Source: Todiramphus chloris collaris (lineage: Eukaryota > Chordata > Aves > Coraciiformes > Alcedinidae). From it: a stretch of DNA of 64,000 nt. The number at the start of each line of letters is the position of its first letter. Position 1 is the stretch's first letter. The notes under the pieces are model-generated. The model searched no databases. It was not told where the DNA came from and saw only the letters and a list, made by a program, of their open reading frames with translations. The position numbers were made by a program, and so were the translations under genes. Below, one piece after another: positions 23,501 to 36,131 of this stretch. The stretch lies in assembly GCA_025345505.1 (NCBI GenBank), contig JANVCC010000025.1, positions 1,162,971-1,226,970 of the forward strand, read 5' to 3'.

Positions 23501-26035
23501 CAAAACTACAGAACCACCTCTTCTCTATCTAACATCCCATTTTAGATGGTCACAATTTAGACTTGTTCCCGACCTTTGATTTACAACTTTGCCATAAGCG
23601 TCCTGCCATATAGGCATGGTCTTCAACAGTCACCAGGGAGACCTAGTCACTAGTGCCTGTGTTTTCTCTTTTCTAGGGCATGGCCAAAGAGGATGAAGAG
23701 GTGAGCACAAGAGTCATCAGTGTTAGGCACAAGGAATTAGCATCTGTACAAGTCTATGAAGTCAGGTCTTGCAAGAAAATCAGGACTGAAAGTCACGAGG
23801 TCGCACATTTCAGGACATAAATAATGGCATACAAACCCCGTGAGAGAAAACCTGGCATATCTGACTGTCATGACAGCATGGGGATGGATTCAAATTCAGG
23901 CCTGTAAGGTGTCATTTACAAGTGTTTTCTTTGTGACCACCTTATTTTGGTAGTTTGGTTTCTCAGTCTGAATCTGTCTGGAAGTCCACACATTTCCTAC
24001 ATATCCAGAGGAATTATTTGCTTTGCCTCACAGCAAGGGCTACTGAAGATGATGTGTGTTCCCTTACATGTAAAACCACAAGCTTTCACATTTTTCCATA
24101 TTATCCAGCCATTTAGCCCATCCTTTCTGAGGCTGGGCATTTTACACAGATTGCACACATAGGTTTGTTTCCATTCACTTATTTGCTCCTTATATCTATA
24201 AAACCAGCCAGAATTAGACTCAAAGGGTTTAATTTATTTTTCTAGATAACTCAGCAGACTGCCTGTAAACTTAACAGACCCATCCACTATAGCAGAGTAA
24301 ATTCAACTGTCCCAGTACCTTGAATTCCTCCCCACCAGCAAAGCACACACAGCTAGTTGTAACACTGTGTGCCATGAAAAGCTGGAACTGATGGCCTGGT
24401 TTGTAGTGGGAGCTTGCAGAAGAACAATAATCCCTGAATTGAAACTCTACTCAATACCTTCAGGAAGTTTGGTTTACAGCTACACAAAGTCTCAGATGGC
24501 TGCATGCAAAAATAGGCACAAGCTGTTCATGAGGCAAATGCTAAATAAATCTTCATAGCAAAGCTGCTACGGTGGAAAAAATTCTCATGTCTATCCGAGA
24601 GCTCTAAATTTACCCTAATGTGCCAACTTCAGTCCACTCCTAACAAGCATTGCCTGCACGTCCAGCATTGCTTGACCCTGATAATCTGCTCACTTGCTTT
24701 TTAAAATCCTTTTCCCACAGGATGTATCATCTGTACAAGTCTCCAGTGTTTTTTCACAAGGTCTCTGCGTAAACGCGGCCTTGGGGAGCAATCCACCGTA
24801 TTAAAGAACTGCAAATAGTTCTCCTGATCTACACGACAAGCTGTACTGGACAGAATGGTCCTATAAGGGAAGAATTATTGGAATGTGGAAAGGGTTATAG
24901 CTCGCCAGGGAAGGCAGGAAAGCAATGGCTGCAGCATCACTGATGATATTGAGGAAGTGGGACAGTATCATAATTATCTCCTTATCATGGCTGTCTTTTT
25001 CATAAACGAGCCATTAAGAATACCTGATATATATCCTTAAACAGAAAATACCGTTTCCGGTCTCTTTTTTTTTTTTTTTACAGGTTTTTGGGTCTTTCTG
25101 TCCATATTCTGCTTTTGGGGGGATCTTGCATGCAGCCTTATTCAACTACACAGCTTTGCAAAGGATGCGATATTCATAAGGGCTGAAAGCACTTTTAGCA
25201 TGCAAGACCCAGAATAAGTCCTGATTCATTTAACAAAGCAACTCAAGGCATCTTCAGTAGCTATTTTCTGACACTGACCATGCTGCACATCGGAAGGTCA
25301 AGTCCGACATACATCGAGAGCCCACAGGATTGCAGGCCAAGAACTGCATCTTGATCTTGGACGTTTTGTTTCTACTCACAAGGAAAACCACCCTGTGTAT
25401 ACAGCATCTGAGGAGATAACTGCATAAATGAGTGGTGACAAACCTTTCAGATGCTAAAATACAGGTGAAACAGGGCTGTCAATAGAGCAGCTATAATCAT
25501 GACAAGAAGCGAATCAGCAGTTTTTGCTATTTTAGAGTACTGAAAATACCAGCTTTCAGTCCTTTTTGGGTTTACGATGCATCTAAGGGAAATATGTGCT
25601 TCATATGAATTCATGGTTATTACACCGCTGCTGCAACACTTTACTTCGTGTCAGCGTTTTCGTGTTGAACCTTGTAGTACTAGATCTGTAATTTGTCCAT
25701 AAAAACTTGCTGAAGGCAGGAACCTGACAGAAAAGCTAACATGGATACATCGTTCTGAGCTGGGGAGGATTAAATATTTTAACCTCAGACAAATATAAAT
25801 ACCATTAATGATAACTGGATTTGGTCACTTTCTTCAATCAGAATGGATACGTAACTCAATACCAAGTGTAATAAATCAATCACTTATAATAGCAGCACAC
25901 CCTTCTGATACTGAGGTATTTTAAGACATCCTCATTATCTAAACAGGGTGTCTCCATCATTTAAGAAAGGTGTCCTTGTCATTCTTCAGCCAGTTGCTTC
26001 AGAAGTATGTGTTCAGAACACACACCTTCCAGGCA
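20556..26035. other. Single-copy non-coding sequence
   Basis: No gene or CR1 is seen. The region includes a 19-T run at 20759-20777, an AT-rich block at 21210-21310 with homeobox-like ATTTAACATTTTAATTA, a mixed A-rich tract at 22490-22515, and a 15-T run at 25065-25079 that ends in ACAG and so mimics a splice acceptor. Open frames are all under 85 codons. Confidence 0.6.
20759..20777. repeat. Poly-T run
   Basis: Nineteen consecutive T bases within a longer pyrimidine-rich stretch. This is simple sequence. Confidence 0.8.
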
Positions 26036-26155
26036 GAGGTGTTACTATTCCCATTTTACAGCTGGGACTTTCAACTCAGAGACTTGCCAAAGGTCAGGAA
26101 GCGTGTGTCAGAGTGAAAAATCACCCCCCTACCCTAAATCCTGAGCCTTCACACC
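26036..26155 (-). repeat. MIR-like ancient SINE remnant, reverse orientation
   Basis: TTACTATTCCCATTTTACAG (26042-26061), ACTCAGAGACTTGCCAAAGGTC (26074-26095), GTGTCAGAGTG (26105-26115) and AATCCTGAGCC (26137-26147) follow the order of the MIR SINE read in reverse. Known landmarks on that strand are 'CCCATTTTACAGATG', 'CAGAGAGGTTAAGTGACTTGCCCAAGGTC', 'GTGGCAGAGC' and the tRNA-derived end. MIR elements spread before or early in amniote evolution, so this is a very old inactive copy. Related remnants lie at 41858-42052 and 61788-61880. Confidence 0.6.
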
Positions 26156-29100
26156 AATCATAAGAACACCAGCAACATTCTGATCTCGTCATCAGAGTGA
26201 ATTTGCACCAAGAGCTTATTTTTTTTAGTGAGATCTCTTAGTGCTAAGTCCCCGGCAATAGCAACTATCACCTTTATAACCACTGTCCCAGAAGCCAACT
26301 CAAAAAAGTAATGCTCTGAGATGGATTCCACATCATTGTGCATATCCTTTCAGCAACAAAATTACAAAATTTAAATGGGGATTATTCTGAGCCCATGTCT
26401 TTTGGATGACTGTGAGCACTGGTGATTGTGCGATGAACCTAGACTGAATGTTGATAAGCACTGGATATATTTATGTTTCTCTCTGGGAGGGACTGTGTAT
26501 CTTAATGATGATAAAAGCAGTTAGAAAATCTGTTTGCTTCCTCATTCCAGTTTATAGCATGGAAAGGAAAAATATGATCTTCTAAGCAATTTGCACAGCA
26601 CACAACCTAAATGTGAAACAGAATAAGATTATTCTATTAATGAAGAGGTGCAAGCACAATGTTAGATGACTACAACCAAAAAGAAAAGGAAAAAGCAATA
26701 TCACAAAAAGCCATTCCATTCATCTCAATAAAAGTAGAAAACCCTTAAAATCTAACAAGTCACAATCTTGAAGTCAACTCTCTCATTACCAGAGGGCTCT
26801 GGAGTCATTTACTGGGGATCAGAGTAAGGTTTCTTTAGAAATTCAGATGTGTGCAGTCGAGGCTGCAGTTCTGCTGTGACACTGGCTATTCTGTTTGCTT
26901 TAACAATAATGTACCCATGATAATAACTATGCTGGAGAAGTGGCTTAGAATATGTAATAGCATATAGAATATACTAATTTATATTGTGAAAAGAAAAAAA
27001 ACATATAAGTAAAGTATGTTATTTGGGATCTGGGTGGGTAATTCCTTAGAGCTGCCATCTCCAAGATAATAACTTAAACATCTGGCTCCCCATCATGTCT
27101 CGCCAGCAGTTCTTGTTTGTTTGCTTTATGTATAAAAGCAGCACTTCAGTATAATTATCACATCATACTCAATATGTACAGAAGTAAAAACATCTGTATT
27201 ATTAATTACCTTAAAAAGTAGAAAAGGTTCCTAATTGCCTTTACCTTTCAAACAATAGAAATTTCTTATTTTAAATTAGTGTAGTCAATGGCTATTAACA
27301 GTCTGACAGAAAGAAGTACGAAGATCCCTCTCCAAACCACCACTCTTCATTCATATGCTCATTTCTAACATTATAGGAAAACTGCTATACAGGGTACTAG
27401 AAGGCACAAACATATATATAATATACAACTACAAGCTCAGATCCCTTCTCCTTGATTCACCCCTTTAACAGGAAGATGAACTGAGGCTCAGTTAGGGCAG
27501 CCAGACACAGACAGACCTAGGCAGACGCTGATAACAGCTGATACCTACATTTATTTTCTCTGTAGAGGGAGGTAGTACTGTACCATTTATCATGAGAGAG
27601 GCTTAGGACATTGTAGTTTAAAATAACCAAATTAATCAGTGTATTGACAACTCCTCCTTTTTAACAAGATTTCTCCTTACTTAGGTAAATTCATTTCCAG
27701 GTGTTAAAACCTAATTTCAGTTTGAAACTCAATCTCAGACTTCTGGGTTACCAAAGGCCACTGCAGCACATTGGACCAATACTGTGTTTCTGGCCCCTGG
27801 ATCTGAAACAGATTTCCAAAACAAGATGCTCTCTGGTTCAGAGGCAGGCAGTGAAATTCCAGACCCTGGAGAAGGAAGGGGAGGTGCTTCACATCATCAA
27901 CAGAATATTCCCTAAATTTGGGAAGCACTGGGATCCCAGGGTGCTGTATGCCACAGGAACTGCCTGGGAACACTAAGCAGAGACGTGCATGTGCTGGTAT
28001 CATTATCATTCCATTTTTTACGCACACTAAACTTTTGTCACACTTTTCATTTTTGGGTTTTATTTTGGACAGTTGTAAAGGCTGTTCCAAAGGACTAACT
28101 CATTTTATACGATGTTTGTGATAGCGCTTCTCAAGGAATATCCTGGGATCTCTTTCATGATACCCAAACACAGAGGTTCTTGTCCTAATTTTCCTATCTT
28201 GTGGGGCACTTGTGAGAGTCGTTCACACAAATTCTGTTTCCAGCTTCTGTTCATCTACAAAAGCTCTTTGTTTTGGCAACCAGACATTGTTTCTGGTGGT
28301 TTTCCACCCTGAGCCCTCAAAGCATGAAGCAGCAGGAGTGGAAGCAAGAGTCTCCCCTTTGATCATTAACAAAGATCAGCTCTGATGGATGCCTTCAGGC
28401 TCACCGTTTTCTCACCAGGCTTGCCCCAGTACCTCTTGACAGATTATCTCTTGTTAAATCACTCCAATTTGCAACAGGACATTCATCTCCCTGTCTCTTC
28501 CTGACACACCTGTGCACATCAAGCCTTGGTGAACGTTGTCACTGCACCAATGCAGAGAAACAAGGATTCTGGAGAGCTCAGTAATCACTACAAGTGTCTA
28601 CACAGAGAAAACTTTTTGTGGTCCAGCTGTCTCTAAATGCTTTCCCTGCCATATAGCACCACAGCAGCCATGTACATGTTGGTTTTACAGCATATGGCTG
28701 GCTTAGGACAACCTAAGACAGATTAATAGATTCCAAATAACATGTAACCTTTAGGCCAGAGGTAGCTCAAATAGTCTATGATCCTTTGCAAAGCTGTTTG
28801 AATCGGAATGCTTCAAATAAAAGTGTCTGAAGGTCCATGAGAAAATCTACTTTTTCATGCCAAACTGCTACAGTACTCACATGAGGCTGAAGCAAATGGG
28901 GTACGAGAGAAATATATTCCGAAATAAACTGTGATTCTTTGTCAGAGCCAATCCTGTTTCACATGAGGGAAAACAAAGCCCTCCTGTAGCCTCAAAGGAT
29001 ACAGCCAATGGAAGCAATTGTCCAGGAGGCTCCACAGAATTTTCTCTGTATTGAATCACACCCTACAGCAGCGAGGCCCTCCTCTGTGTCCACAGGATCC

Positions 29101-30245
29101 AAAACTGTACAGATGAAACTCATATCAAACATATTTTAGAAGCAGCCATTGCCTAGGCTCCTTGGTTCACTGAGGTTTGGAAATTCCATCTGTCCATCCA
29201 GATAACCTGTTCCAACAGACGCTGCATTGCTATACTTTAACATGAGGGATCTGAAACTGCAAATTCCTTAAACAACAATCATTCAACCTCTCATTTCCAC
29301 ACACGCTCACCGTCCAGTGTAAACCCTTGATACATAACTGGGAAGTGCTTACCTTACTTTTACAAAGTGCACTGTGACCAATCACAGTAAAAAGACTGCA
29401 TCCTCCAAAGGGCAGCTGAAGCAAATTATTCAAATTATCCACTGCTTCAGAATTTCCTGCATGAAAGTAATTCACTTTTGTTTGTATCAAAAACATTGAG
29501 ATTATAAATAACCTGTCAGAAAACAAACTCTTTGGCAGATCATCCTCAGGGGAAGTTTGTTTGAGGTGTTTTTACTCCAGAGCACCTCTCAGTCTCTAAG
29601 AGCACTTGCAACCCACACAGATTTCTAAAAACACCCAAGAAAAACTAGGTTTTTAACATCTGCCCACCAGCCAAAGTGACCTCCAAGGTGCTATCCCTCC
29701 AGATGGCTTTACTCAGAGAATGTGCAATATTGAAGGAATCCTAACTTGAATGATTTTCAAAGGCATCTTCACACACAGAGAAGAAAGTCATGAGCACAAA
29801 TCTGGGAAAATAATAATGCCTCTGGATTTGCTGGCTTGGGTTTTAATTTTGGTAGAATGCTAATGCATTAAGGGTGAGAAGAAAATAAAAGCACTAAATC
29901 AGATGCACTGGAGAGGAAATGGCAGTGAGGATGCTGCAGAACATGCTCGGCAGGCCAGAGAAACGAAGCTTTAGGACTCAAACTGCCTGCGTAAGACCTG
30001 GATTCAGTATTACGTCCCCGTTTCACAAAACACCTCAGCACAGGCTTAAAGCTAAGCCCACGCTTAAATTCCACTGAAGGTGAGATAGATTTTTTTATTT
30101 TAAGCTGTCAATCACTAGAGAAGCTGAACACTTTGAGATCAGATATGCTGTCACCTGCAGACAGCAGGACTCCTGGAAGAGAGAAGGATTTTCTGTAGCA
30201 CACCTCACTATTTGAAGAAAACAGTTATTACAGTTTCCAAACCCT
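26156..30245. other. Single-copy non-coding sequence
   Basis: About 4 kb with no recognised gene or CR1. A weak MIR-like piece (TTTAACAGGAAGATGAACTG, near 27463-27482) may be present. Two opposed open frames at 27701-28121 overlap on both strands and carry no recognised motif. The rest is AT-rich sequence with nothing further to name. Confidence 0.6.
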
Positions 30246-30366
30246 GAAGTTAGGTATTTAAATCCCAAGGTAGGTACATAAATAGTAAAGCTGCACAATT
30301 TCCAGCCACGCTGAGCTTCCCACTGGTTTTAATGAGAGCAGTACGTGTTCAGATCCTCTTGAAAGA
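30246..30366. repeat. Remnant of an ancient palindromic sauropsid repeat
   Basis: GAAGTTAGGTATTTAAATCC (30246-30265) precedes TTTCCAGCCACGCTGAGC (30299-30316), CACTGGTTTTAATGAGAGC (30321-30339) and GTGTTCAGATCCTCTTGAAA (30345-30364). The pattern is that of an old repeat I recall as 'TTAGGTGCCTAAAT ... TTTTCAGAGGTGCTGAGCACCC ... CAATGGGAGC ... GGTGCTCAGCACCTCTGAAAA'. That repeat is an inverted repeat around a central 'TTGACTTCAATGG' segment. The left and right arms here pair imperfectly around about 30331. The element is heavily diverged and has no coding capacity. Confidence 0.45.
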
Positions 30367-33300
30367 AAGATTGTTTAGATACCCAAGTATGACTGGAGAA
30401 GCTGAACTTCAGAGAGAAACTACTTTTCTAAGAGCCAGCTGGAGTCTCTTAGTTCATGTTGCACAGCACCTACCAGGGCTTCTGGCCCCGAGGAATTACC
30501 GGCCAGCACATCAGGAAGGCAGGGCAGTGCTTTTGTTGGCAGTGTGATGGTACCTGCAGTAGGGCAGACTCCCATCCACCCGCGAACGGGGGAGAGAAAA
30601 AAATGTGCCATTTAAACGGCATTTCTTTACTAACAGCCCCACTCATGCTGGGATTTCCTAACAAGAAGAAAAGGGAGCTGTAGTTTCACAAGGCACAAGG
30701 AAAGATCATTGCTTCAGACTTTTCAGACAAGGCAGGTGTGAGACATATTTCACTGTTCTTGATTTGCTATGAGTGTTTCAGTAGGCAGCTGACCTAAAGC
30801 AAGTTCATTTACATGGCTTCTCCGTTACAAGCAAGGTAAGGGCTGGAAATCTGGGAGCAGATAAGCTGTTATATACGATTTGGGCAGCAAAGTTCAGCGT
30901 CATTCCAGTGACCCTGCAGGACTAAGGCTGAGGTGGTTGGGAGAAGCTATCCATGACCTGCATGAATCCTGTTGCTGTCAACTTCTGGAAGCTTGGCAGG
31001 TGGAAGGCTCCATCCAAGCACTGATCCATACAACACTGACCACTGTCTCCAGTACCTTCTTTTGTCAGTATATCCAGTGGTAGAAGCAAAATACGGTGCA
31101 GTACTTTGGAAGAGATCCTTTGGCAGTGTCTGGGAGACGGCTGACAGGAGAAGCTGCTGAGCGGCACTCATGCTATTAAACAATGAGTGTGGCACAATCT
31201 ATCATCCATGTTAAGCATTAAGCAGTCTCTAATATCAATTACCAATTAAGAGCTCTCAAGTGAATTTTTGCAATGAGCAGGCCAGTGAAATTACAGTAAG
31301 AGAACAATTCCACCTCCTTTTCTATGTTTATTCTCCCAAGACCATTCTCAAATGTAGAGAAGGAAATCCAGTTGTCTGCAAGATGCCACTGAAAAAACAG
31401 GGAAAGAAATTCTCCCCGGGATTTTCAGATGCTGTTTCCAGATTTTTTACTTTACAAGATCATCACGTTTCCCAGTGCCACGTTGCATTTATTAGTGTAA
31501 ACAACATGACGGGTAAGATCATATCAGCAAATCAGCAAGCAAGAAAACAATTCACATTGCTGGCAGAGTTCAGATACCTGCTCATTACTTTCAAGAAGGT
31601 AATGCTCATTACTCTCAGCAAATTGCTTGTAAGGACACAGCTTTTTCAAGAAGCTGTCGATTTAACTGCTTCATGGATATTCTTGTCACACCAGGCCAAG
31701 AAAAGTCGCATCAAAACCTCTGACACATCACCTGGTGCTGTTTTATATTTTAAGAAATTCGGCACACATCACACTACAGTGCGATGCATTATGAAGTGTC
31801 ATTCCAGGATATGAGATAATCAATCAGAAAAATCCTTTGGGATCAAAGGAAATTGAATAACTGACATTTCTGCTTGAACAGAAGTGTAGGGGGGAGTGAA
31901 GAAGTTGCTATTTGAGGAACAAACTGTTCGAAGAAGCTTAATTATTTCTCTTTCCCTTTCTCTTCTCATAAAGATTCCTAATTGTGTAGCATTTAGGACT
32001 CTTAAATTTGAGGCCCTTCCTCTGCTGAGCTCCCGGATTTCCTACCATCTACACTGTGAGTCCTGCAAAGTCATAAAACACAGAGAAATTCTCTGTTGAG
32101 AATCTGATCATGTTACTTGGACCGTTTGGCCTTGGGCTCCTATTCATTCTATGAAATGAAATGCAATGCTGTGAAATACTATGAAAGGCAGTAACAAGAG
32201 GAATTAGGGAATCTCTTAAGACCTCTCACCCCCTTCCCAGCCCCTTCCCCTCTCTCCCTGTATGAGCCCAGGCTCCTTGCCCAGGTCAGTCCATGTGGAT
32301 TAAACACCCCCCAGACCGATGTGATGTCTTCAGGTAACTGAAACCCCTTTTGGAAAAGAAAACAAAGTGCAAATAAAGACAAATCACTGTTTCTCTGAAA
32401 CAATACAAACCTATTCTGATGGGTATATAAACAGTCACCGGAAAAATGACTTTTGTGAGCCAGTATATCAAACCCAGCATTTCTGTTTGGCATAGACTTG
32501 GCAGCTTTAGTTCAAATGCAGTCCAGGTTGGAAAAAGTAGATGTCTATCACCCACGTAATGGCTGTTAGTGCTCAGCACGGAAATAATTTATGAATACCA
32601 GGAGGGCTAGATTCTGCAACCAAGGTTCTGGAAAAGGCATAGTAAAATATATTTTAAAACTCCTTTAATTCTTTTATTTCTTTAGCTGTGAATGCCTCCC
32701 TTCGGTCATTTTTCATGTGTTTTACAAGCCTGCACATCTAATCCCCGGGCAAATGATTCGCATCAAAGGGGCAGCTCTTGACTGAAAGAAATAGTCAAAG
32801 AAGTACCTGGACACTTGGATGAAGGGAACATTTTCCAGCTACATCATGTGAAAACAGCATACATACACACACAAACAGACAGTGAAGCTGTGACATATTT
32901 AAAATACGTCCCTAACAGAATTTCTCCCCAGCGTGTCTCCCATCTCGGAAAGCAGCTTGTTTGATAAACACCCCCTCCCATTTTAATAGGTTGAATTTAA
33001 TCCATTCCTGTGTTAGCAATGGTGTGACCTCTGCCGCACAGACAGGAAAGGGGTTTTTGAAACCACCTCTCCTTAACTGCATTCAATTTACTAAACACAG
33101 AAGACAGCAGGACATTTCAAACTGGCAAAATTAACAGCTCTCCTTTAATTATCTTCAACTAACTAGCCAGCTACGGAGGTATCTTTAGAAGCAGATAAAT
33201 GAATTAGGCTTATAAACCCCACAGTAGGATGGGGTTTAGCAGGATGCCTGTTTGTTTAGCAGGAGGTACATTCTGTGTGGAGGCTGCTAGAAAACGTCAC

Positions 33301-33802
33301 TTTGGATGCTGCGTTTACCTGGCTGAACACGCAAAGGAGGAGTCAGAAAGGTTCTGGCGTGAGCAAGCAGATGGGTTGAGGAGCAACCCAGTCAGAGAAG
33401 CAAACACAAGGCGCAGTGCAGAGGATGCCTCTCCAGGGAAGCTATGTCCTCGCAGAGCATGGCAGCTGATGATGCCACCATGATCAGCACGGCACACTGA
33501 GAGCTGTGGCATTTATTCACAGTGCCTTGGCCTTGCTGGACCATTTCTAAAGCTAACGTTGCCCTTCAGGGGACAAATGGTTCAGGACATACCATACACC
33601 AGTTGGGCACCACATGCTGGTTTGCTCCTTGTTTCCTTCTCACCACAGCACATCTGTGAGGAAACTCAAAGGCCTTTATTTCCCCACCAGTGAGTGAGAA
33701 GACATTATGTTTGTGGACTGCAAACAATGGGAGAATTCAAGAATTCTATTTGAATATGTTCATGAGCTAAGGGACATGAGCAACTGTGCTATCCTAGAGT
33801 AT
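30367..33802. other. Single-copy non-coding sequence with an unusually long open frame
   Basis: No recognised gene or CR1. Just after the palindromic repeat, 30388-30440 has a weak MIR-like pattern (GGAGAAGCTGAACTTCAGAGAG). A 184-codon open frame spans 31260-31814, starting from GTG with its first ATG near 31383. It has no recognised domain. The 11-bp TGCTCATTACT is repeated around 31580-31618. An AT-rich block at 32690-33180 has homeobox-like motifs. Confidence 0.5.
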
Positions 33803-34327
33803 GGACCTCGCCCTGGGGAGACCCCCCTGCAGTGCTGGGTCCAGCTCTGGAGTCATCAGCACAGGGGAGACAGGGACCTGTTGGAGCGCGGCCAGAGGAG
33901 CCCCAGCAATACTGGAAGGGCTGGAACCCCTCTGCTGGGAGGCCAGGCTGGGAGAGATGGGGGAGTTCAGCCCGGAGAGGAGAAGGCTCTGGGAAGACCT
34001 TTTTGGGGCCTTTCAGGGCTTCAAGAGGCCTGTCAGAAAGATGGGGATAGACTTTTCAGCAGGGCCTCTTGGGACATGACAAGGGATGATGGGTTTAAAC
34101 TCGAAGAGGGGAGATTTAGTCGAGATATAAGGAAGAATTTTTTTACACTGAGTGTGGTGAGAGCCTGGCCCAGGCTGCCCAGAGAGGTGGTCACTGCCCC
34201 ATCCCTGGCACCATCCCAGGGGAGGCTCTGAGCACCCTGCTCTAGTTGCAGATGGCCCTGCTCCCTGCAGGGGGGTTGGACTGAATGAGCTTTAAAACTC
34301 CCTTCCAACCCGAATCACTCTATATTT
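33803..34327 (+). mobile_element. CR1 LINE, 5'-truncated, forward orientation
   Basis: About 525 bp of CR1 3' sequence. The start (CGCCCTGGGGAGACCCCCCT, 33808-33827) and the middle (GAGGAGAAGGCTCTGGGAAG, from about 33977) match the reverse-transcriptase C-terminal region. One frame reads EFSPERRRLWEDLFGAFQ, the counterpart of FSLEK-x-RLRGDL in the other copies. The element ends with GGGTTGGACTGAATGAGC (34273-34290), CTTCCAACCCGAATCACTCTAT (34302-34323). The tail is degenerate: instead of ATTCTATG units it runs into two copies of a TTTATCATAAAGTA sequence. Its sequence differs clearly from the copies at 13 kb and 36 kb, so it belongs to a different CR1 subfamily. Frames are interrupted and it is inactive. 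Confidence 0.9.
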
Positions 34328-34363
34328 ATCATAAAGTACTTTATTTATCATAAAGTATATCAT
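34323..34363 (+). repeat. Short tandem direct repeat at CR1 tail
   Basis: The 14-base sequence TTTATCATAAAGTA occurs twice, about 20 bases apart, directly after the CR1 3' end. It could be a tandem duplication of the insertion site or a diverged tail; CR1 insertions do not normally leave clear target duplications of this form. Confidence 0.6.
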
Positions 34364-36131
34364 GTCATCTTCCTCAAGACACACTTTCACTTAGGTGAGT
34401 ATCTCAAGGCAAACCCAGGAGTCCTTCCCTGCTGGCACACATGGGCCGGCCTCCATATTCCTACCAGCATCAGTCAGGATTTGGGCCAAAGAGAGGAAGC
34501 AGAAGTAGCACTCTTCAGAACTCCCACAGAAAAGCAGGTACATGAGAAGGACTTGTGAGGAACAAGCAGCACACAGCTTTGAGCGGGGAAGTGCATCTTG
34601 CTCACACACACCTAGAGGAATTGACAATGTCTAATTATCTTCCCTCTCCTCCATTTCATCCCAACAGTTGCCTTGAAGAGCCAGGGCGAAAGAGTGATGC
34701 AAGGAGAGCTCTTGCACACTGTGGAACCCATCTGAAGGTTTACCAGTACAGTTCAAAGGGCATAAAAGAGACCTTGATTCTTTGAAGTAGAGCTCCCCAT
34801 GGTGTTTCTTCTCATAAAGAGCCAAACATATGCCATAAAACTTTATGCTCAAATTTAGAGGAATCTGGCTGAGGGCCTGGGAGCACAAGGAAACTAATTA
34901 GTTCAAACCACCCCCTGGTTCCCCTGTTACCACCCATCCAAACAGTAGCAAACCCAACAGAAGTTAAAAAGCTTTAATCAAAGTACAGCCAGATCACAGG
35001 ACACCTGTTTTTCTTTATGTAAAAAAAAAAAAAAAAAAAGAACTAGAAGAAAAAAAAAAAAAAGACCCTAAAAGAACATGCCCCAGCCAGGCTGCACATC
35101 TTTCAGGAATTCACCGACGGTATGGAGGGAAAAAATGGAAGAGATTCCAAGATTCCAGTTTTACTCAGGAATCAGTAGCATGGTATTTTTATATATACAC
35201 CTGTGTGCACTATTAGAGCAAGCACAGTATTTCAGGGCTGCTTTCCAATGTATTCAGTAACACAACTTGCACTTAACTAGGAAATAAGAAAGGTCAGAGA
35301 AGCAGCAGCACCCAGAGCAGCCACAGGCAGAACTTGAGCCCTGCTCTCAGCAACTGAGGTTTTTCCTGAGGGCAGGTATCACAAAAAGAATCGACTCCAA
35401 CAAGAGATGTTATAGCAATGCTAGGCTGTGAGGGGCTTTGCTGAGTTGGGTACAGAACTGGTGATGGCAGGCACGAAGCCAACAACCTGCCTGCCCAAAC
35501 TGTGCTATTAAGTTATAATAATGCTGATGTTTCCACTGAACTCCGAGACAGAGAGATCGACTGTATACTCACAGCTGAATATGTCACTGGACGGCCTGGA
35601 AATATAAATTCTGTCCCCTGTGAGCACAAACCAGGATAGTCTGGCTGCGATCACTGAGATGACAGCCTACACGGGCAGCAGAGTAGGCTGTTTCAGGAGC
35701 TGTGGCTAGGCTATACGTGAAATTGCAGTATTTACTATTTTCTGGGGAGAAGGAAGAGGAGAACATCGACCAACCATCGTCCTCATCTTTTTTCTCTTAG
35801 ATCGTATTTTCTCAAGCCCCTTCTGTCTTACTTTACACCGTGTGAATGAGCTGGCGGGGCCATTTTAAGAAGCTTCCAAAGCATTTTTGCAAACTGTGGC
35901 ACCCACACAAATCAGCTCCTATCTCACCTCCTGATAGCTTCACTCATTTTCCATCACTATGCCATGAGATTTCCCCCATGCTGCCACCTTCCACACACCG
36001 GAAGCTGACAGCTAATTGTGTATGTGCCTTGTGGGCTCCAAGAGCAGAAGAAGGACCAAGCACTGTGCCAGAACTGGATTTGTCCAGTTTGTTGATTGTT
36101 TGTGACTTGAGCATCTCCCTTGTGAAATAAA
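34328..36131. other. Single-copy non-coding spacer between two CR1 copies
   Basis: About 1.8 kb between the two forward CR1 copies. No gene is recognised. Two A-runs occur close together, A19 at 35021-35039 and A14 at 35050-35063. Neither is preceded by a recognisable retrocopy. Open frames are 60-94 codons on both strands without known motifs. Confidence 0.6.
35021..35063. repeat. Paired poly-A runs
   Basis: A19 and A14 are separated by about ten bases (GAACTAGAAG). They are simple sequence; no AATAAA signal or gene-like sequence lies immediately upstream. Confidence 0.75.

Noticed and set aside
25065-25083. Splice acceptor (T15-ACAG)
   Set aside because: No open frame or exon-like sequence follows and the T-run is simple sequence.
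32128-32190. CR1 tail suggested by CATTCTATGAAATGAAATG
   Set aside because: No CR1 body sequence precedes it; the run of ATGAAAT-like units is low complexity.
33707-34231. 174-codon open frame
   Set aside because: Mostly inside the CR1 copy and in a frame that does not keep the conserved CR1 protein motif.
35021-35063. Poly(A) tails of processed pseudogenes
   Set aside because: No gene-like sequence, AATAAA or target duplication was found around the paired A-runs.
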